NCBI GenBank assembly: GCA_033063855.1
Contig: CP093830.1
Coordinates: 19,716,854 to 19,780,853 of the forward strand
From: Smittia aterrima
Lineage: Eukaryota; Arthropoda; Insecta; Diptera; Chironomidae
Direction of reading: 5' to 3'
DNA: 64,000 bases
This document shows positions 48,962 to 63,931 of this stretch, piece after piece. Under the pieces are notes generated by a model. It worked only from the letters and a program-made list of their open reading frames with translations, had not been told where the DNA came from and did not search any database. Positions within the stretch are counted from its first letter, which is position 1. Each line of letters starts with the position of its first letter. The position numbers were made by a program, and so were the translations under genes.

Positions 48962-51900
48962 CTCAAAAAACACACAAGACTCGAATTCAACAACAAAGCT
49001 TCACCGGTGAACGGACAGGCATAAACTATTTTTTACAGATGACGAGAAGTCTCGTTAGTTGACGAAGTTTCAACGTTTTTTTTTTTGTTTCAGTTTTCTT
49101 CTCCAACACTTTTCACTCGAAAACATGAAAATTTAATTTTCCTCGCAAGCGTTGTGTGGCAAGAAACCAATTATTGTTCATGTTCACTCTGTACATTGTA
49201 CGAAGAAATGTAAATTACTTTTATGAAAGTGATGAAAGAAGCTTACGGCGAAAAATTATAAATAAATTTATGATCGAGTTTGTTCGCCTCAAAGTTTAAT
49301 CTACAGGGAAGTTTCCATTCACTTTAATTGAAACGACTTGCAAGTCGTTCCGAGAGTGAGAGAAAGTCAAAAGTTCTGCTAGCCAAACACCCGAAAGATT
49401 AGAGATAGTCGTCACCATCTCTCTATGAGTTTGTCGAGATTATGATGTTATTATTAAAGTGATTCAACATTAAATATTTGCCATCTCTTGACCATGATAA
49501 AGTGGTTGTTGGTGGTAGTCAACGATGTTCTGTTGTTATCAACGTGTGAAATTACGAAATCGCCTCCGGAACTGTTCAAAGTGAATTGAGAGCTGGGGAA
49601 GAACTCAATAAGCAGATGCACTTAACTATGTTCAACATCAATATTACACTTATCAACTCCCATAACCCCAAAGACTAACTCCCTCTCCTCACTTCTCCAT
49701 CATAAGCAATCACTGAATGCAAAATCCTTTTTGAGGATATAAAAGAAAATTGAACTGATGTACTTTTCACTTCTCCATTCATTTACAAAATCCTCTCCAC
49801 AGAATAGAGTTGTGTAAGAAAGTTTTTGGCCATTCAGAATTATGAATATTCCCCACAGATATCTCTCGTTACGAGTACTTTTAGCAGCCCCGACCCAATA
49901 AGCATAGAAAATTTTTGGTAAAGTGTTTGCTCTCGACCGCTTTATCTTCTCTACATTCGAAGAGGTGTTGAGAAAGCAAATGTTTTACGGCTGGGTTTAC
50001 GTTGCTGGCCACAATGTATTTACCTCTAACTCTCCCTCACTCACTCACTAGCCATCAGCAGGAGAATGAACGAGCATTTCTGGTGGGAAAACAAATGAAT
50101 GCGTTTTCAAGCAAAATGTGCTTACATTTTAGTGTAGAGTGTGGCCAACACGAAATATGAAATGCAAATGTATCCGACGTCTGATGAGATGAAGTTCAGA
50201 TTTGTTCGTTCACCACCTTTCTCGCATAGTTTTGCATTTTACAATATGTTTCTCAAAACAAATTTCTAGCTGAAATCAGCAATAAAATCATAAAAGGAAA
50301 AGTTCGTTCCGACCCGACCGTCGTGGAGGAGCAACTCACGATTACAAAAGTTTTCTTTATAATCGTACTGGGACGATGAAAGCTTCCTGATTAAACGGAT
50401 GAACTCATCGAAATATAAATGGAAATTATGAAAACTGTAATAACCATAGAGAGCCATTTAATCATTGAGTGAAGGAAGAAAGAAGAATCTCGCTCAATGA
50501 AGCCAAAGCGAGGATGAAATTTTTCAATCCATTTAATTCTCAAATAATGTTGAAAATCTTAAATATAAATGAGCTCGATCTGTTCGCTTTGCTTTGCATT
50601 TTCCCCCATAATTCGTCTTTCGCTCTCATCTCGAGACGCGGGTGTAAATATTTCTTCAAGAATATTATTCACAAGAGAAAGAGATTTCGTGGGAAAAAAA
50701 GCTGCTTATCTTTGTTATTCAGATTTATGATTCCGCTCGTCGTCGCTTCCTCCTTGATCGCTCTTCTTGGGCGAGTGAAAAGCATTTTCACAATAGATTG
50801 ATTTACCAATTTATCATCAACATTATAATATTGATTCGATAAAGCCATTGAAGTTCACTTATTAAACACTCGACAGAGAAGAAGTTTTCGACTTTTATAA
50901 TGCAGATTATTCCCAGAAAAATGGCTCATAAAATATTATTGCAGCTTTCATCTCCTTCCTTCCTTCGGTTGTTCCTTATGTTTCGTAAGCTTTTCCACTC
51001 TCAGTTCCCTTTTTTTTTGCCGAAAGGAAACATTGTTAACAAAAGAAAAAGTTTTATCGGAGTGAAGAGACACAAAAATGTCTCTCGTCGCTCAACAATG
51101 GTGCTGTCGGTTTTCGAGAAGCGGATGGCAATTTAATTTTCAATAAACATTTTTAAGCGCCGCATGAGAAAGTTTCTTCGTTGATTAAGTTTTTGAATAA
51201 TTGTAACATTATTTTTGTAAGTATTTTGTGTCTGAGCTTGATCGAGAGAGAGGCGGAGACGACTCAATGAAGTTCACAACAGCAGTCGTCGATAAAAATG
51301 AAAAAAAAAAATCGAACCGTGCTCAACGCAAAAGTGTTTGACATTCAATAAATTATCGTTTTTCATGTTTACGTGGTTTTTCCTTGCAGTGCAATGTCAT
51401 AAATAGCATTAGCAGCTATCACAGCAAACAGAGTCGAGTGAGTCGAGGAATCGTCTTCTCATAGCATTTTAAGTGATTTCGCTTCTACACAAAATGACTT
51501 TTTCATGCCGTGAGTACACTCAGCGAATCGAAATGAAAGAAAGAATAAATAAATAATTTAAATTTGAGATTGAAAATTTCCATCGAAGAAAAATGTTCTG
51601 TTTGTTGTCGCACCAGAGAGCGAAGAAGCATTTTCCTTATGAATGCTCGCTTTTCCGTTTTCTAAGAGGATCAGCAGAAAGAGAAGACGCTTTTTTCCTT
51701 TTATTCTATAAGGTCCTTACTCTTGTCACTTGTAGCAAGATGTTTTTGCATGCCGCGTGAAATCGCTTTTGCGCTTATTTCGACAATCACGAAACAGAAA
51801 GAAACGCGATTGAAAATAAACACCTCGAGAAATGACATCCCCGCTCCGCTCCGTCTGATAACACTCTTGAAGCCACGGCAGTGTCGGCAGAAGCAAAGCA

Positions 51901-54900
51901 TTAATGACTTTTTTGGCATTAAAAGTGAAAAATACGTGTAAGCATAATCGATTATTATTCTTCTCTTTCCTCTGATAGCAAAACGAGTGCGAGTTCAAGA
52001 CATGACGGAAGGGAAAATTCGACTCAGGGGTGAACATTACAGAGAAAATAAAAACAAAAACTTTCAAATTTTCACTTTCAAAAGCCTTTCTGCCTGTTTA
52101 GCTATCGCTTTGTTATTAAACTGTCATTTAAATATTTTCATTTTGAATGTTTTTCCAATTTTCGATTCGATTTTTAGCGTTGCGCTAGTAATTTATATTT
52201 TTTTTTTCGCCCCACGAAAAACAACATTAACATGTCTTACACTCCAATTTCTGTAGCAGCGCAATTTGCAGGAAAAATTCAATTAGGTGCCATTTAAGTT
52301 TGCGCGCCAGTTATTTTCACGTTTCTGATATTTGGGGCAATTTTTTTTGCTGTTATTTTTAGCCTGAGCCGGAAAAGCGGCAGGAAAATTATGTTCAATA
52401 ATTTTCAGTAAAAATAATGTTTTCGAAATCAGAGTTTTAAAACATTTCAAGAAGACACAGAAAAAAAATGTTTTTCCGTGTCTGTTTACATTCTGTGTAA
52501 AAGGACTTGGCGAGCTCTCCTGTTGTTCGAGCTTGCAAGAGAGAAAGACATTGAAATTTGTGGCACGTGGTAGACAGCGAACGCTTCGATTAAATAATGA
52601 AAAAACAAAATTAATAATTTGAGGTAACGACGATACTTGAGTTGCTTCGCTTTCGTTTCGTGCCACAGCGACAGCGAAATATTATTTTTTTGTTGTCTCC
52701 TCATTTACAATCCTAACGACATCGTTTTGATGGCTCGCCGTGGCGATTATGCTTTTCCGAACGTTCGACATAATGCGGCGGAGTCGAATTCGTTTTGATT
52801 ACAAATTTCGCATCATTAGGGCAAAGAAAGATCGAAGTAGGAGGTTGACACAAAAACCTTTAAAATTCTTCATCGAAAACTTCTTTTTTTTCTCTTTGAA
52901 GTGATGAAAACTGTTCTGGCAAAAAGAATGAAAACGTTTTGTGGCTTCTCCTTGTCGCTGGCTCTCGCCACTCTTCTTACGTAATAAACTTTGGTATTTG
53001 AAATAATAAATCCTCACGAGCAAATTGAATTGCTTATGATTCGTCTTGGCTGGAAAGCATTCTCAAGTTATTTACAGAGGAAATTCTTCTCCTCTGCTCC
53101 TTTGCTTTGAACACATTACAAATTGAGACAATTTTATTGTTTTCCTAAAATGCTTACGTCGTGGAAAAAACACATGAAATTATAAATTTGGACAATTGAC
53201 TAGAGAGCATCATAAAGCATCTTTCTTCATGTGGATTTGTGGCATTGCAGAGACTTGTTTGATCAGAATTCAGGAGCATTAGAGACTTGAGCAAATTGTC
53301 TGAGTTAGTGGCGAGAATAAAGAATGAAATATAGGCTCGTTGATCTTATTTATTTGTTCTCTCCTGCTCAAATCTTCCCTCATTGTCCTCGTTGGTTCGA
53401 AAAGAAAAGAACTGCAATCATTTTGCTCGAATGGTTCGTATCGTTCGGTTTGATGAAAATTGTTTAATTCAATATCTCGTTATGTGCTATTGCAAAATGT
53501 GTCTTTCGCCATTAACTGACTGACAGAAAAGAAAGGAATTCTTTTGCAATTGAAAGTTCATTTTACTCCTCCGACTCTTGTTGTACGCAAAAGTGTTTGT
53601 TTATGAAAGAAAAGCGATGAGATTTATCCTGAATCTTTGATTTGCTTACAGAATAATTTCCTCTGCACTGCATCGCTTCTTTCATCCATTCAGACTCAGT
53701 TTGTTTGCTTCAATGTTTATCTGGAGATGGATTTTAACACTTCGTGTTGTTCTTGACTCTTATCCGGCACAGAACGAATAAGGCAAAAAGAAATTGATTC
53801 AGTTTCTCGAAAGCTTCTCACATCAGCTTCCGTTTGCTCGAACTTAAAATTGTTTCGTTCAGTTTGAAGAAAGGAAAACAATTTTTCGGTGATTTCATTC
53901 TCTCTCTCTCTTCCTTTCAACAACATTGTGATATGAAATTAAAAGTAAACTATTTGAGGCGAATGGAAACCACGAAAAACGAGAAAATGTTGCTGAACAA
54001 TGTTAGCCTCAAAGGATTCTCATTTGTTTTTTGAAAGTTCAATACTCTTCACTTAGATCTATCCTCTTCCTCGAGTCATTTTCCGGCTAAGCAAATTTGA
54101 AATTTCTCTGACGAGCAGCGTCTCGTTCACTTTATTTATCTTCTCATAAAACAGTTAAGCATCAGCCTTTTGTGAATTTTACAATACTTCTTGCTTCTTT
54201 GCTGCTTGTTCCGATTGCTCTCTTTGTTAAGGGGAAAGCGCAAAAGGAAATGAAAACAATGCGAAGAAATTATTGTTTAAATTATGAAAGATGTTCACTC
54301 AGTTTTCTTTCAGAATAATTTTTCGTTCCGTCTTTTATCCTGTAAAATAACAACGCAGACTATTGCGAATTATCATGATTATTTATTTATGAAGCTCTAG
54401 CTCGTTTAAAGGAAAAAGTTGCGACGCAAAACTTTCTTTTCAAAGTCTTAAAGTGTCAATTAAACTTGCTCTATTTCTGCCAAAACTAATTTTTCTCTTC
54501 AATTTAATTTCACAACTCATTGCGTCGTCTATTGAAGGGAGAGAGAGTGAGCGAGATGAGGAGGCAAACGCATTTGCTTAGCATTGCTGTTTGACTTCAG
54601 TTACGGAATGAAAAAGAAATACTTGAAAAATAATTATTTATTCAGTTATTCTTGAGCATAAAATAATTTATGATTATTGTTCTTTATTGCAAACGAATTT
54701 CAACTTTGCGGAATAGAAAATTATGGATGGTTTTATAAACTTCACTCACTGGCTCGCATTTCTGAAGCAATTTCCATTTTAAATGAAAAAATCGCATAAA
54801 ATATTAAAATTAAATTTTTTATCCTCAACATTATGAGAGAGAGAAAAAGTTTTTCCTGAACAGCGCATTTAATACATAACATCATCTGAAAGTCCACAGC

Positions 54901-56717
54901 AGAAAAGTATTTAGCCTCTTCCTTTCATAAACTTTACCATTTTCCTCTTTCGCCAACGAGGAAGCATAACTCGTCAAATAGTTTTATCTGCGTTTAAAAT
55001 TCAAAATTTCCTTTCGAACTTATAAGAAATTAACATGAATTGTCTTCTATCGGAACTATTAAGCTTCAAGACTGATTTAAAAAAATCTCAGGAGAGACCA
55101 GGTCACTTGGTTGAAGGATCTTTTCGTTATTAGTTTATTTTAATTACTCATAGCTAAGGTCAATGTTTAACTCCTCCCACTTTTAGTCACGCCCACTTTT
55201 GAGGTGAAGGTCTTGGAACTCTGATGAACAGACAGACAGATATCAAGAACTTTGTTCTAGCGAAAAAAGCCTAATCTATAAAATAGTTGAAATCAGCATT
55301 CTTATTCAGCATATCTCATTAACTCATAGACCTAAAGAGAGGCTGCTCATAATTTTGAAAAGATTTCCTAGCTTCGAGAAGATCCAAGAGGATTGACAAG
55401 TTCCCCGATTCATTTTTAAACGCTCCAGGACAACCGAAGCTTAATGTAATCAAAATCATCCTCGTGTGTCTACGAGGAAACTAATTAATGCCGTTCTACG
55501 TGAAAAATCCCCGTGCTAAATAAATTAATTCTAGATTAAACACGGAGCGAATGAAACGCTGTGGAAATATTTACTTTGAAAATGAAAAATTGTTTAATTT
55601 AAAAAGCTGTACAAATTTTACGACTGATTTGAGGATTTTTTGTGAGCTCCACTTCAATTCCACTGTGAAAACTGCAACGAGTAGCAAACACTGACATAAT
55701 TTATACAAAATAAAGTGTGAGGAACAAATCAGCTACGGAAATGTATGTTTTAACGAAAAACCTCGTTCGATTCGAGAGCAACTTTTGTCACTGGCAGTAG
55801 CAACACACACGACGAGAGATTTCCGAAACCACAGAAACCAAAATTTGCTCACTATACTTCTCCCTCCGAATTAAAAATTGAATTTCCTAGCCGATAAAAA
55901 GACTTTCCATCCGAATCGAGTGAGCTTACAATCCGCAATTAAATTCTTAGAGGAATTAAACACCTAACGTTGGTCATCGAACGAGAGAAGCGCAGCAGGT
56001 AAATTCTCGCCATTGATAAAAATCATCAGAGAAAGGATTAGAATTGCATTTGAGATTTCAATTCCTCGTTTGAATCAATTCCAAGCAGAAGACGATTGGC
56101 GTTGGAAATTTATGCAAAAGCGAATGATTTCGAGTGGCAGGTGAGCAAGCAAGCAGTCTAGTCGAAGCAACTGTTGTCGTGTAAATTCCAATGACGATTT
56201 TAAGTTTAATTTCTGCTGAGTCTCTGAAAAAGTAAAAAACTTGAAATGTGCAGAACAGACACTTGTGAAATTTATAGAAACTTTGGAAACTTCTCCTCAT
56301 CCTGTGAAGCTCCCTCTTAGAGCCATCAATGCTTCCGAATTATCTCAACCATAATTGAGAGCTTTAATTAATAATTTTCGTAATTATTCAAGCATTTAAG
56401 GCAAGAGTGAGAGAGAGAGAGGAGGGGATGAAAATGAACTCTCATTGACAAATGATAATGATTTCACTTTGCCCTCTTCATCCTTCCTCGCACGGCTCAA
56501 TACTCCTCTCGACTCCTTTCGGCTGAGACGCACAGGATTTGTGTGATTCTGATGTGTAATTAATGGAAATAGGCTCAAATAAAAAAGGAAGATTCTCATC
56601 CAAGCTCGTCGATTGACAGCAGGAAAAGACATTTCTCAGTTTGGTCGAGACAAGAGAGATTTCCGAAGAAAATTCATTTCCACATTAAAAATTATCTTTG
56701 AATTCCAGAAGACACGA
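48962..56717. other. Stretch without recognised gene, right side
   Basis: AT-rich DNA with short GA/CT runs (for example 56406-56422). Around 55170-55240 it contains CTCCCACTTTTAGTCACGCC followed by repeated GACA units, a pattern typical of dispersed repeats, but no element ends can be drawn. No gene is supported. Confidence 0.45.
55160..55250. repeat. Possible dispersed repeat fragment
   Basis: Two nearby CCCACTTTT motifs (one within CACGCCCACTTTT) are followed by a GACAGACAGA run. The combination stands out from the local sequence. Boundaries and family are unknown. Confidence 0.25.
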
Positions 56718-59700
56718 CATCGACCAGACTGGGGAGACGATAATTTGACAAATCTTTCCTCATAATGTCGTCTTAAGTGACATGTGAAATTTATAAACTT
56801 TCCGACAATTGATTTTGTCGATTTTTAATGAAGCCCCGAACGAAGTTCTTGGATAATTCACATAATTGCTTAATTTGAATTGAGGCTCTTCGACTCATTA
56901 AGAAGTTATTCAGATCGGAAGTTATTCGAACATGAACAAAAGTTTCTTTTTGCTGATCGCAAATCAACCTCATCATGATGATTATAAATGCTTCGATTTC
57001 CGACTGCAAGGAAAACACCTAAACCGACGATGACGATGAGAACTAATGAGTCCTAACGATGTCCTGATCAAAGCCTGGAAATCAATTAATTAGACGTTCA
57101 ATTTGGATCGGAATTGTGCGATAATTAATAGAAATTTGGGGATAAATTGGAAAATTGAAATCAATTGAATGTGCTTATGGCCGGATGAAAGAAGCAACGA
57201 CAATCGACGGGAAAGGGATCGAGGAAGATGTGAACATTGCAGACGACAAGAGACGAGAAACAGTCGCGAGTCGAAATCATGGTCGGTCACACTAGAAACG
57301 CAACCTTAATGAACACGCGAGCATTAGCGCAATTTATCATTGCGATTAGCGAGCAGTTATCAGCGAGGATTGTAAACAAAACTTCTCTGTTGGGACAGCG
57401 AATTTATTTGTAAATTATTCTCTCGCCGAAGAGTTTCATTTGTTGTTTTCTAAAAGTGGAAAGCTTTGCTACAACCACCACACTCATTGGGGCTCGAACG
57501 GTTAGGAGAATCATATGAGGTTCGAAAAACAATGTAATAAGCTGAACAATTACCCGAATAATATTTATTTACTAACGAAAAGCTTCTGCCACTGCTTTAA
57601 ATTGCTTCACCACCACGGAATTGAGCAAGCAGCTGAAAAAAAAGCGGCAGCGAACGAGCAGTAAAAGTATTTTATTGTCCTAGCGATACGAATGTTGCCG
57701 CTTTTCGGGGGCGAACGAGAGAAATTTGCAATAAATTTGATTCTGTTTATACGGAATTAGCTATAATTATATCGTTTCAAAAGTATCGTTGAGGGAAAAA
57801 GTTGCAACAGAGAGAAGACGAGAGTTCGATTCGAATTTAATTATAGAAACTTTTAATTGATAGATTCGCTTGTGTGTTTGTCTCTCCGATATCAATTGCA
57901 AGCTCTGTTGAAATTGTATCCAATTTCCTAAGTCACAACGCAAAAAATGTTTACGAGTTGAAATTTCTTCCTCGAAGACAACTTGAATAATAAACAACAA
58001 ATTCCTGCACATCAGCATCGTGAGGTATGCGATCATATTAAATTGATTATAGCGTGAGTGCGCTTATAAAGCAAGGGAGCTTGTAAAACAAGCTTTTTAC
58101 GCTGCTTCTACTTAGAAGTTTGTTTATTGAATTATTATGATTTGCTGTATCAGATTTCCATATGAATAATGAAGTATAATAATGTTTTATTACTCGTTCT
58201 CGTGCTGGTGTAGTGACAACTCATAACAATGTTGTTTAGCATGAAAAACTAACATGAAATTACCCTTTTTCACAATGGGTGGCGGATGGAGCAGAGAGAG
58301 GGGAAGAGTTCATAGAGAATGGTTCAAAATTGTTGAAATATTTCAGATCATTTAAGGACATTCCCTAACATTCCTTAATATTCAAAAAGTTTCGAAAACT
58401 TTTATCTTTTAAAAGCTTATAAAGTTCTCTCTAGGAAAACTTTTTTTTTTGTTTGGTGCGTTTTTCTGGTTTGATAATTCCATTTGACAAATTGATGAAA
58501 TTGCGAATGGAATTTGGGAATCTCGCTTGATTCATTTTTTCCTCACTCGCTTGCTCGCTCAATCCGCTCTACACAAATGGCTAGAAATAGTGTAAAATTG
58601 ACATATCATTCGCTGACTGCAAAAATAAATCCTCAAAATCGCATTTTGTGTCGCGGGAAAATGTTTTGGTTTACATTGTTGTGGAATTAAATTGCGGCTT
58701 ATTCTCCTTTTTTTGTTGTTCGCCACTCAGAGAGAGAGAAAAGGCTGTTGCAGGCGACAATTCGCATTCATTTTTTGTCTTTTCCTTTTATTCCTCCTGC
58801 TCGTTCTCGATAATTTAATTTGCGAAAGTTTTTCCGAATTAATCCGCGAATAGAATGCAACGGCAACAACGGCGCGCGGTTTTTTCGCATTCAATTTCGC
58901 ATTTATGGAAATTAAATTAAATTGTGTGAATTGAATATTGAAATAATTACAATTGTATTTTTGAGCGATTTATGGCTTATGCCGCACTCAATAATTTTCA
59001 TCCCGCGATGCATGGAATTAATGGTCGCTTAATGCTGCCGAATACCTGCGTCGACAAATTTCATCCTTTCATTCATTTCCCTTCCTTCGGTCACATTTAA
59101 TTTTCAAAGTGTTCATAATTTACACGCTTAATTTGTCCATTCTCATCTCTGATGCGGCCTCGTTGTGACGGAACGAAGCGTCAACGGCGATAAAAAAAAG
59201 TGATTCGTTTGGAGGAGAGAGAAAGAGGAGTAAATTTCATGGCAACTTTCTGGCATAACTGATGTCGTGTGTGATGTGTGAACAAGAGAGGTCGTGATTA
59301 CAGTGATTTTTGAGTTATGAATGGCGGGGGTTGAAGAGGAAAATAGCAAACGCTTGATGAAAAGTTGTTAAACTGTTTGCTTTGAACTGACAAACCCGAA
59401 TTTTAATTCGACCAGAAATTTAGATTTCCATAAAAAAAGTTTACATCGAAATGTGTTTTAGGAGGAAAGAGCTTAGACAACAGAAGGAAACGTCTGCGAA
59501 GTGTCATGTTTGAGGCGATGAATGAATGTGTGAAAAATCTCTTAAATTTAATTAATTTTCGGAAAAACATTTGATGTCGTTGGCCAACACTTGACGGATG
59601 AGATCTCTGATTTTTCCTGTGGTCATGCAAATTTTCTGCTTAAATATTTGAATGTTTGTCTATCGTTGTGGAAAAGTTTCCGCATCGCTCCGTGACTCTC

Positions 59701-62700
59701 TTGACGTTTTTAATTGCATTTTTTTTCCTTCGTGTTACGAAATAAATGTCTAGAGAATGTTAACTCAAACACAAAGCAAAAGATGATTCGATGATAACCT
59801 CGAAGGAATTGAGAGAAGATGAATCAAACATCGATTGATTTGCCTTTGTTCCTTTCATTCACACTTCATCAATTTTCTTCAACAAATCCACAAATTTCTT
59901 TTGGGGATATTTTTAAATTAATATTTTTCCTTCCTTCCTTCGTTCTCATCTCACACTTCTTCGTTCCTTAATGATTTTCAACGAAATCAATAGTTGAGAT
60001 GGAAAACAAAGTCGAGTACATGATTTAGCACCGCCCAAAGTGAAACTCAACGGCTTGGCAGTGAACGAAATCTCGACGAGTCGAGAGAGATTATAATTTG
60101 CAGCAGTTGAACGCAATGCAAGGCGAGGAAAACTTATGGGATTGTTACGTAGTGATGAGCAATGATGAAACAATCAAACAATCATTATTTCATGTGCAAG
60201 CGATTTGAAAATGTAAATACTTGTTAATATTTTCCACATGGCAAAATGTTTTATTCCTCAGTATTCCTCCAGTGCGGCAGATGCACCAGTCGAAAGCCGA
60301 TTTAAGGTAAATGTATTGCAAAGCGAGAGGGACGGAGGGAGTGAGAGAGAGGAGCTTAGATGTGTGTTGGATTTTAAAACCGTTCACGTAGTGAGTGAGC
60401 TTGCTTGCTTGCACTTTTTGCACTGAATAAATGACAAGATTTTGTTTTAATGTAATTGCTTCATGAATTTTCCATTGAATTTTCCTTGTGCAATATTCTA
60501 ACGGCTCGCTTTCCACTACGACATGAGCATAGGAGATTTGAAAATAATTTAATTTTGAATCTTCCGATGGACGAAGGAGGCAAGGGAACGACAATCCGAT
60601 CCTTCAAGATTTATTCTGATTTGATAAGGATTATGAGTTTAAAGATTCCATTTTCGGATACTTTCATCTCCCCAAAGGATTGTTGCGTGTGCTTCCTGTG
60701 TCATTGTCTTGAGAGATTCTTCCCTTTTCAAATTGTATCAGAATTTTCTCTGAATTGATTCGAATAAGGAAAAAGAAGAAGAAGAAGCTTTATCTGATGA
60801 AAATGTTTCGTATTTATTCTTGCGTATTGATTTTAAAGTCTTTTGTTTGCTTTGAAAAACGTGAACTCGTAAATATTTATCGAGCCTGGGTGTAAGTGTC
60901 TCGTTTTTATTGTCAAAGCTACTCTCTCTCATTCCTTCTACCTTTTGTCGCATGAAGAAAGCAGCAAAGATACGAAGAAGAGAAAGTATAAGGAAACAAA
61001 CGTTTGTTTGCAATTCTTACCATCAATTTATTTGAAAAATAAGATGTGTTTAACATTGGCATACAGAATCAAGAACGAACTGCTGGGATGTGATGAGATG
61101 TTTGCCTCAAAACCTGTCGACACAAGTAGAAATAAAAATTCTTCGTCTTTCCTTCCTCACCAGCCCTGAGCCTCCTTTTGTGGAGCACAAGAAGGAAAAA
61201 TTGCATTTCTCTCCTTCTTCTTCTTCTTCTTACGTTGCAGCAGTTTTTGAATATATGACGACTCTCAATGCCTGAATGTCTAGAGAGGAGAATATAGCAC
61301 TGCCGGGGTTGAAGGTACGCAGTGATTTTTGCAGGAGGAAAACTCGAAAGAAAAACATGAACATACTGGTTGGTGTATAAGAAATGACAACATTAAGAAT
61401 GGAAAACTTTGCACTCTCGAAGTAGAAAACTTGAAATTTAAATGGAATTTAGATTTTCAATCAGTTCGCTGTTTATGACGTTTTGTTGTGAGAAGATTTT
61501 CGGGATTTCTCTCGTCACAGCGAAAAATTTTCATTTCAAACTTTCGACGAGGAAAATTTTTGTTTTTCTTAGTCAAGCGTTGAGTTTCTTCGATTTCTCT
61601 CTTGTAACAAACGAAACCAATTTTACTTCGTTGAAAGTTTCTGAAGACGAGAATGGAAGAAGGGAAACCTGATCTGACATCGCCACAATACGCAACATTC
61701 GAACATGAACTGTTTTCAAATAAAGTCACATCGAATTTGTGCGAAATGCTTTGCGAAGGAGAGTGAGAGAGTTAGATGAACTAATCAAATAACCATGCGG
61801 ACTGCATTTTAGGCGAGGTAATCCAACGTTATTATTGATAAACATAAGAAATATTTTGATCCATCCTGAGCATCTCATGTCCTTCGGCATCGTCACGCGG
61901 GCACAACGTTAGTTATTGATAATAATCAATAATATTTTAGAAGTTTTAAAACGTAAACACACAAATCTCCTGCTGGTCCTATCAGTGTTTTGTTGGAGAC
62001 GACGGTTGTTATTCTGTTGTATTACAATAACTTAATTTGATTACTCGTGTTGTGTGTCGTCTCTGACAATTTTCAAATGCCTAAGCACAAACACACGTAA
62101 TGTGGAAATCGAATAACAGGTTTGATTATTTGGTATTCCGTATATTTGTGAATATTTTTGCATAAATCTATGCAGAATTTCCGATAATATCTTTTTCATC
62201 AGAGTGTCATAGCATTTATTGAAAGTGCGAGAGAGCGCCGGTCAGCATTGAAATGCTCTTTCCCTGAATATCTAAATAGGATTCCTCTTTACATCCATCC
62301 GGTCGCCTCGGCTGCTTAATTATTCACACAGTTTTAAGCATAAAATGCGTTTGAGAGTGATGCATTCCGACAAAAAGTATTTGAAGTATTTCCGAATTGC
62401 CGATGGGGGCGACCGAAGAGGGAGATTGTAATTCGAAAGGATTATTCAATTTCGTTTTTGAAGTAAATTGTCGTTTTCGTTTAGACATTCGAGGCAAGAA
62501 GTAAATTTGCATTCACTGGTACGACACGACTCTCAACATTGGATTTTCTGGATGATGGCCAAATGCCGAGCGATATTGTAAAGACCGTCGACGAATGGGA
62601 GGAAAGGAAGAAGAATTGAATGCTCAAGTTTTATGAGACAAAAAAAAAATCTAAATTTTTCCTTCCTTCTCTCAATGGCAGAGAAAAAAGTCCTCAGACA

Positions 62701-62920
62701 AGTCTGAATAAGCCATAAGAGTATTATCAGTTACATCCAATGGATATCGGATGAAGCAAAATGTGAACTATGAAAATTTAATTATATGAAAGGTCATTTG
62801 ACATTTAATTCTCCGATCGAGAGAGGATTTTTATTCAATTTGATATTCTCATCGAATTTTTATGTGTGTCGTTCTTTAATAAAAGCTCGAGATTTAAAGA
62901 AATTGAGGTTCAAGGGTAAA
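56718..62920. other. Non-coding part of duplication copy 2
   Basis: As in copy 1, no gene is visible. The largest frame (60190-60594, minus, 134 codons) is interrupted in copy 1 by the 4-bp GCTT length difference, arguing against a protein. Confidence 0.6.
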
Positions 62921-62992
62921 ATAAGAGTTTTCATGTGCAAAAATAAAAGAAAATAGATGCTTGATAAAGTCTTATGTTCAAAACCACAATAA

Positions 62993-63066
62993 CTTTGACG
63001 GGATTCGAACCCGATACCTTTGGTATCTTTTATTGCCAAACGCTTACTAACTAAGACAACGAGATC
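62993..63066 (-). pseudogene. tRNA-like unit A (copy 2)
   Basis: Counterpart of 6284-6358 with almost the same sequence through the D-arm and T-arm. The acceptor arm is unpaired. Confidence 0.5.
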
Positions 63067-63259
63067 TGCACAGCCAAGCGGCTAAAACGTTTATTTAGGG
63101 AATTTTTCTACGGAAAGCAGAGAAAACTCTTAACTGCTACGAATTAGATTTTTTTAAAAATTTGCTTTGATATTAATATGAGAAGTTTTTCTAAACTGTT
63201 TAAAAAATGCAAGGAAATTCAAAAAAAAAAGTTGCAATTTTTCAATAATTCCGAAAATT

Positions 63260-63333
63260 CAGTTGATGGGATTCGAACCCAGTCTTGGTGAGTCCGCAAG
63301 TCGACCACTTCGTAACTAAGCCAATGAAATCTG
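63260..63333 (-). pseudogene. tRNA-like unit B (copy 2)
   Basis: Counterpart of 6543-6619, two bases shorter in the variable part (GGTGAG versus GGTGTGAG, plus strand). A TTTT run follows the 3' end. Confidence 0.5.
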
Positions 63334-63407
63334 CAAACGCGACCTGCTTAAATCTCTATTTCAATTATTTTTCTTTGAGAATCTTGAAAACTTATATTTT
63401 ACAAATA

Positions 63408-63415
63408 CTTAAAAT
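63408..63415. other. Empty MITE insertion site
   Basis: A single CTTAAAAT here corresponds to the doubled CTTAAAAT around the MITE at 6701-6956 in copy 1, with matching sequence on both sides. Confidence 0.9.
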
Positions 63416-63506
63416 TAATGAACGAATTAGATCGAAAGAATATTAAAATTGAATTTAAATGCAAAAAAAAGTTTAAGAAAGAATGATACTGACAACAAAT
63501 TTAATG

Positions 63507-63587
63507 TATGATTGGGATTCGAACCCAGATTCGAACAAAGTCCGAGGCGTTAATTCTAACGTATGCTAAATAAGCCAAATAAATCTT
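63507..63587 (-). pseudogene. tRNA-like unit C (copy 2)
   Basis: Counterpart of 7046-7128, with an intact B-box and a few substitutions in the D-arm side. Confidence 0.5.
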
Positions 63588-63856
63588 CGAAAAAATCTTG
63601 CTAAAACGTTTATTACAGAAAGCTTACGATGGAAAAATATTTTCTGAAGTTCTATAGAAATACTTTGTTTAAAAAGAATTAATTTGTGAGAGCGTGCAGC
63701 CGATTAAGTAACAGAATGTAACTTTCTACCTGTTCTGGTCATGACTCTTTGATTAATAAGATGAAAAAAAAAAAACTGTCGCTGAGGAGATCTGAACTTG
63801 GGTTAAATCGGCTTCGAAAGAAAAAAGAATTCTGATCCATATCGCCCTTGGACTTC

Positions 63857-63931
63857 TTTGCTTGGGATTCGAACCCAATCTTCAAAGAACTCTGCAACCA
63901 AATGCTTGCATATTGAACCACTAAGAACTGC
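63857..63931 (-). pseudogene. tRNA-like unit D (copy 2)
   Basis: Counterpart of 7466-7538. A few bases are inserted in the central part (CAACCAAATGC, plus strand) and the T-stem has one changed base. Confidence 0.45.

Noticed and set aside
60190..60594. 134-codon minus-strand open frame in duplication copy 2
   Set aside because: In copy 1 the same sequence is split by a 4-bp difference in a GCTT run, and the translation resembles no protein family.
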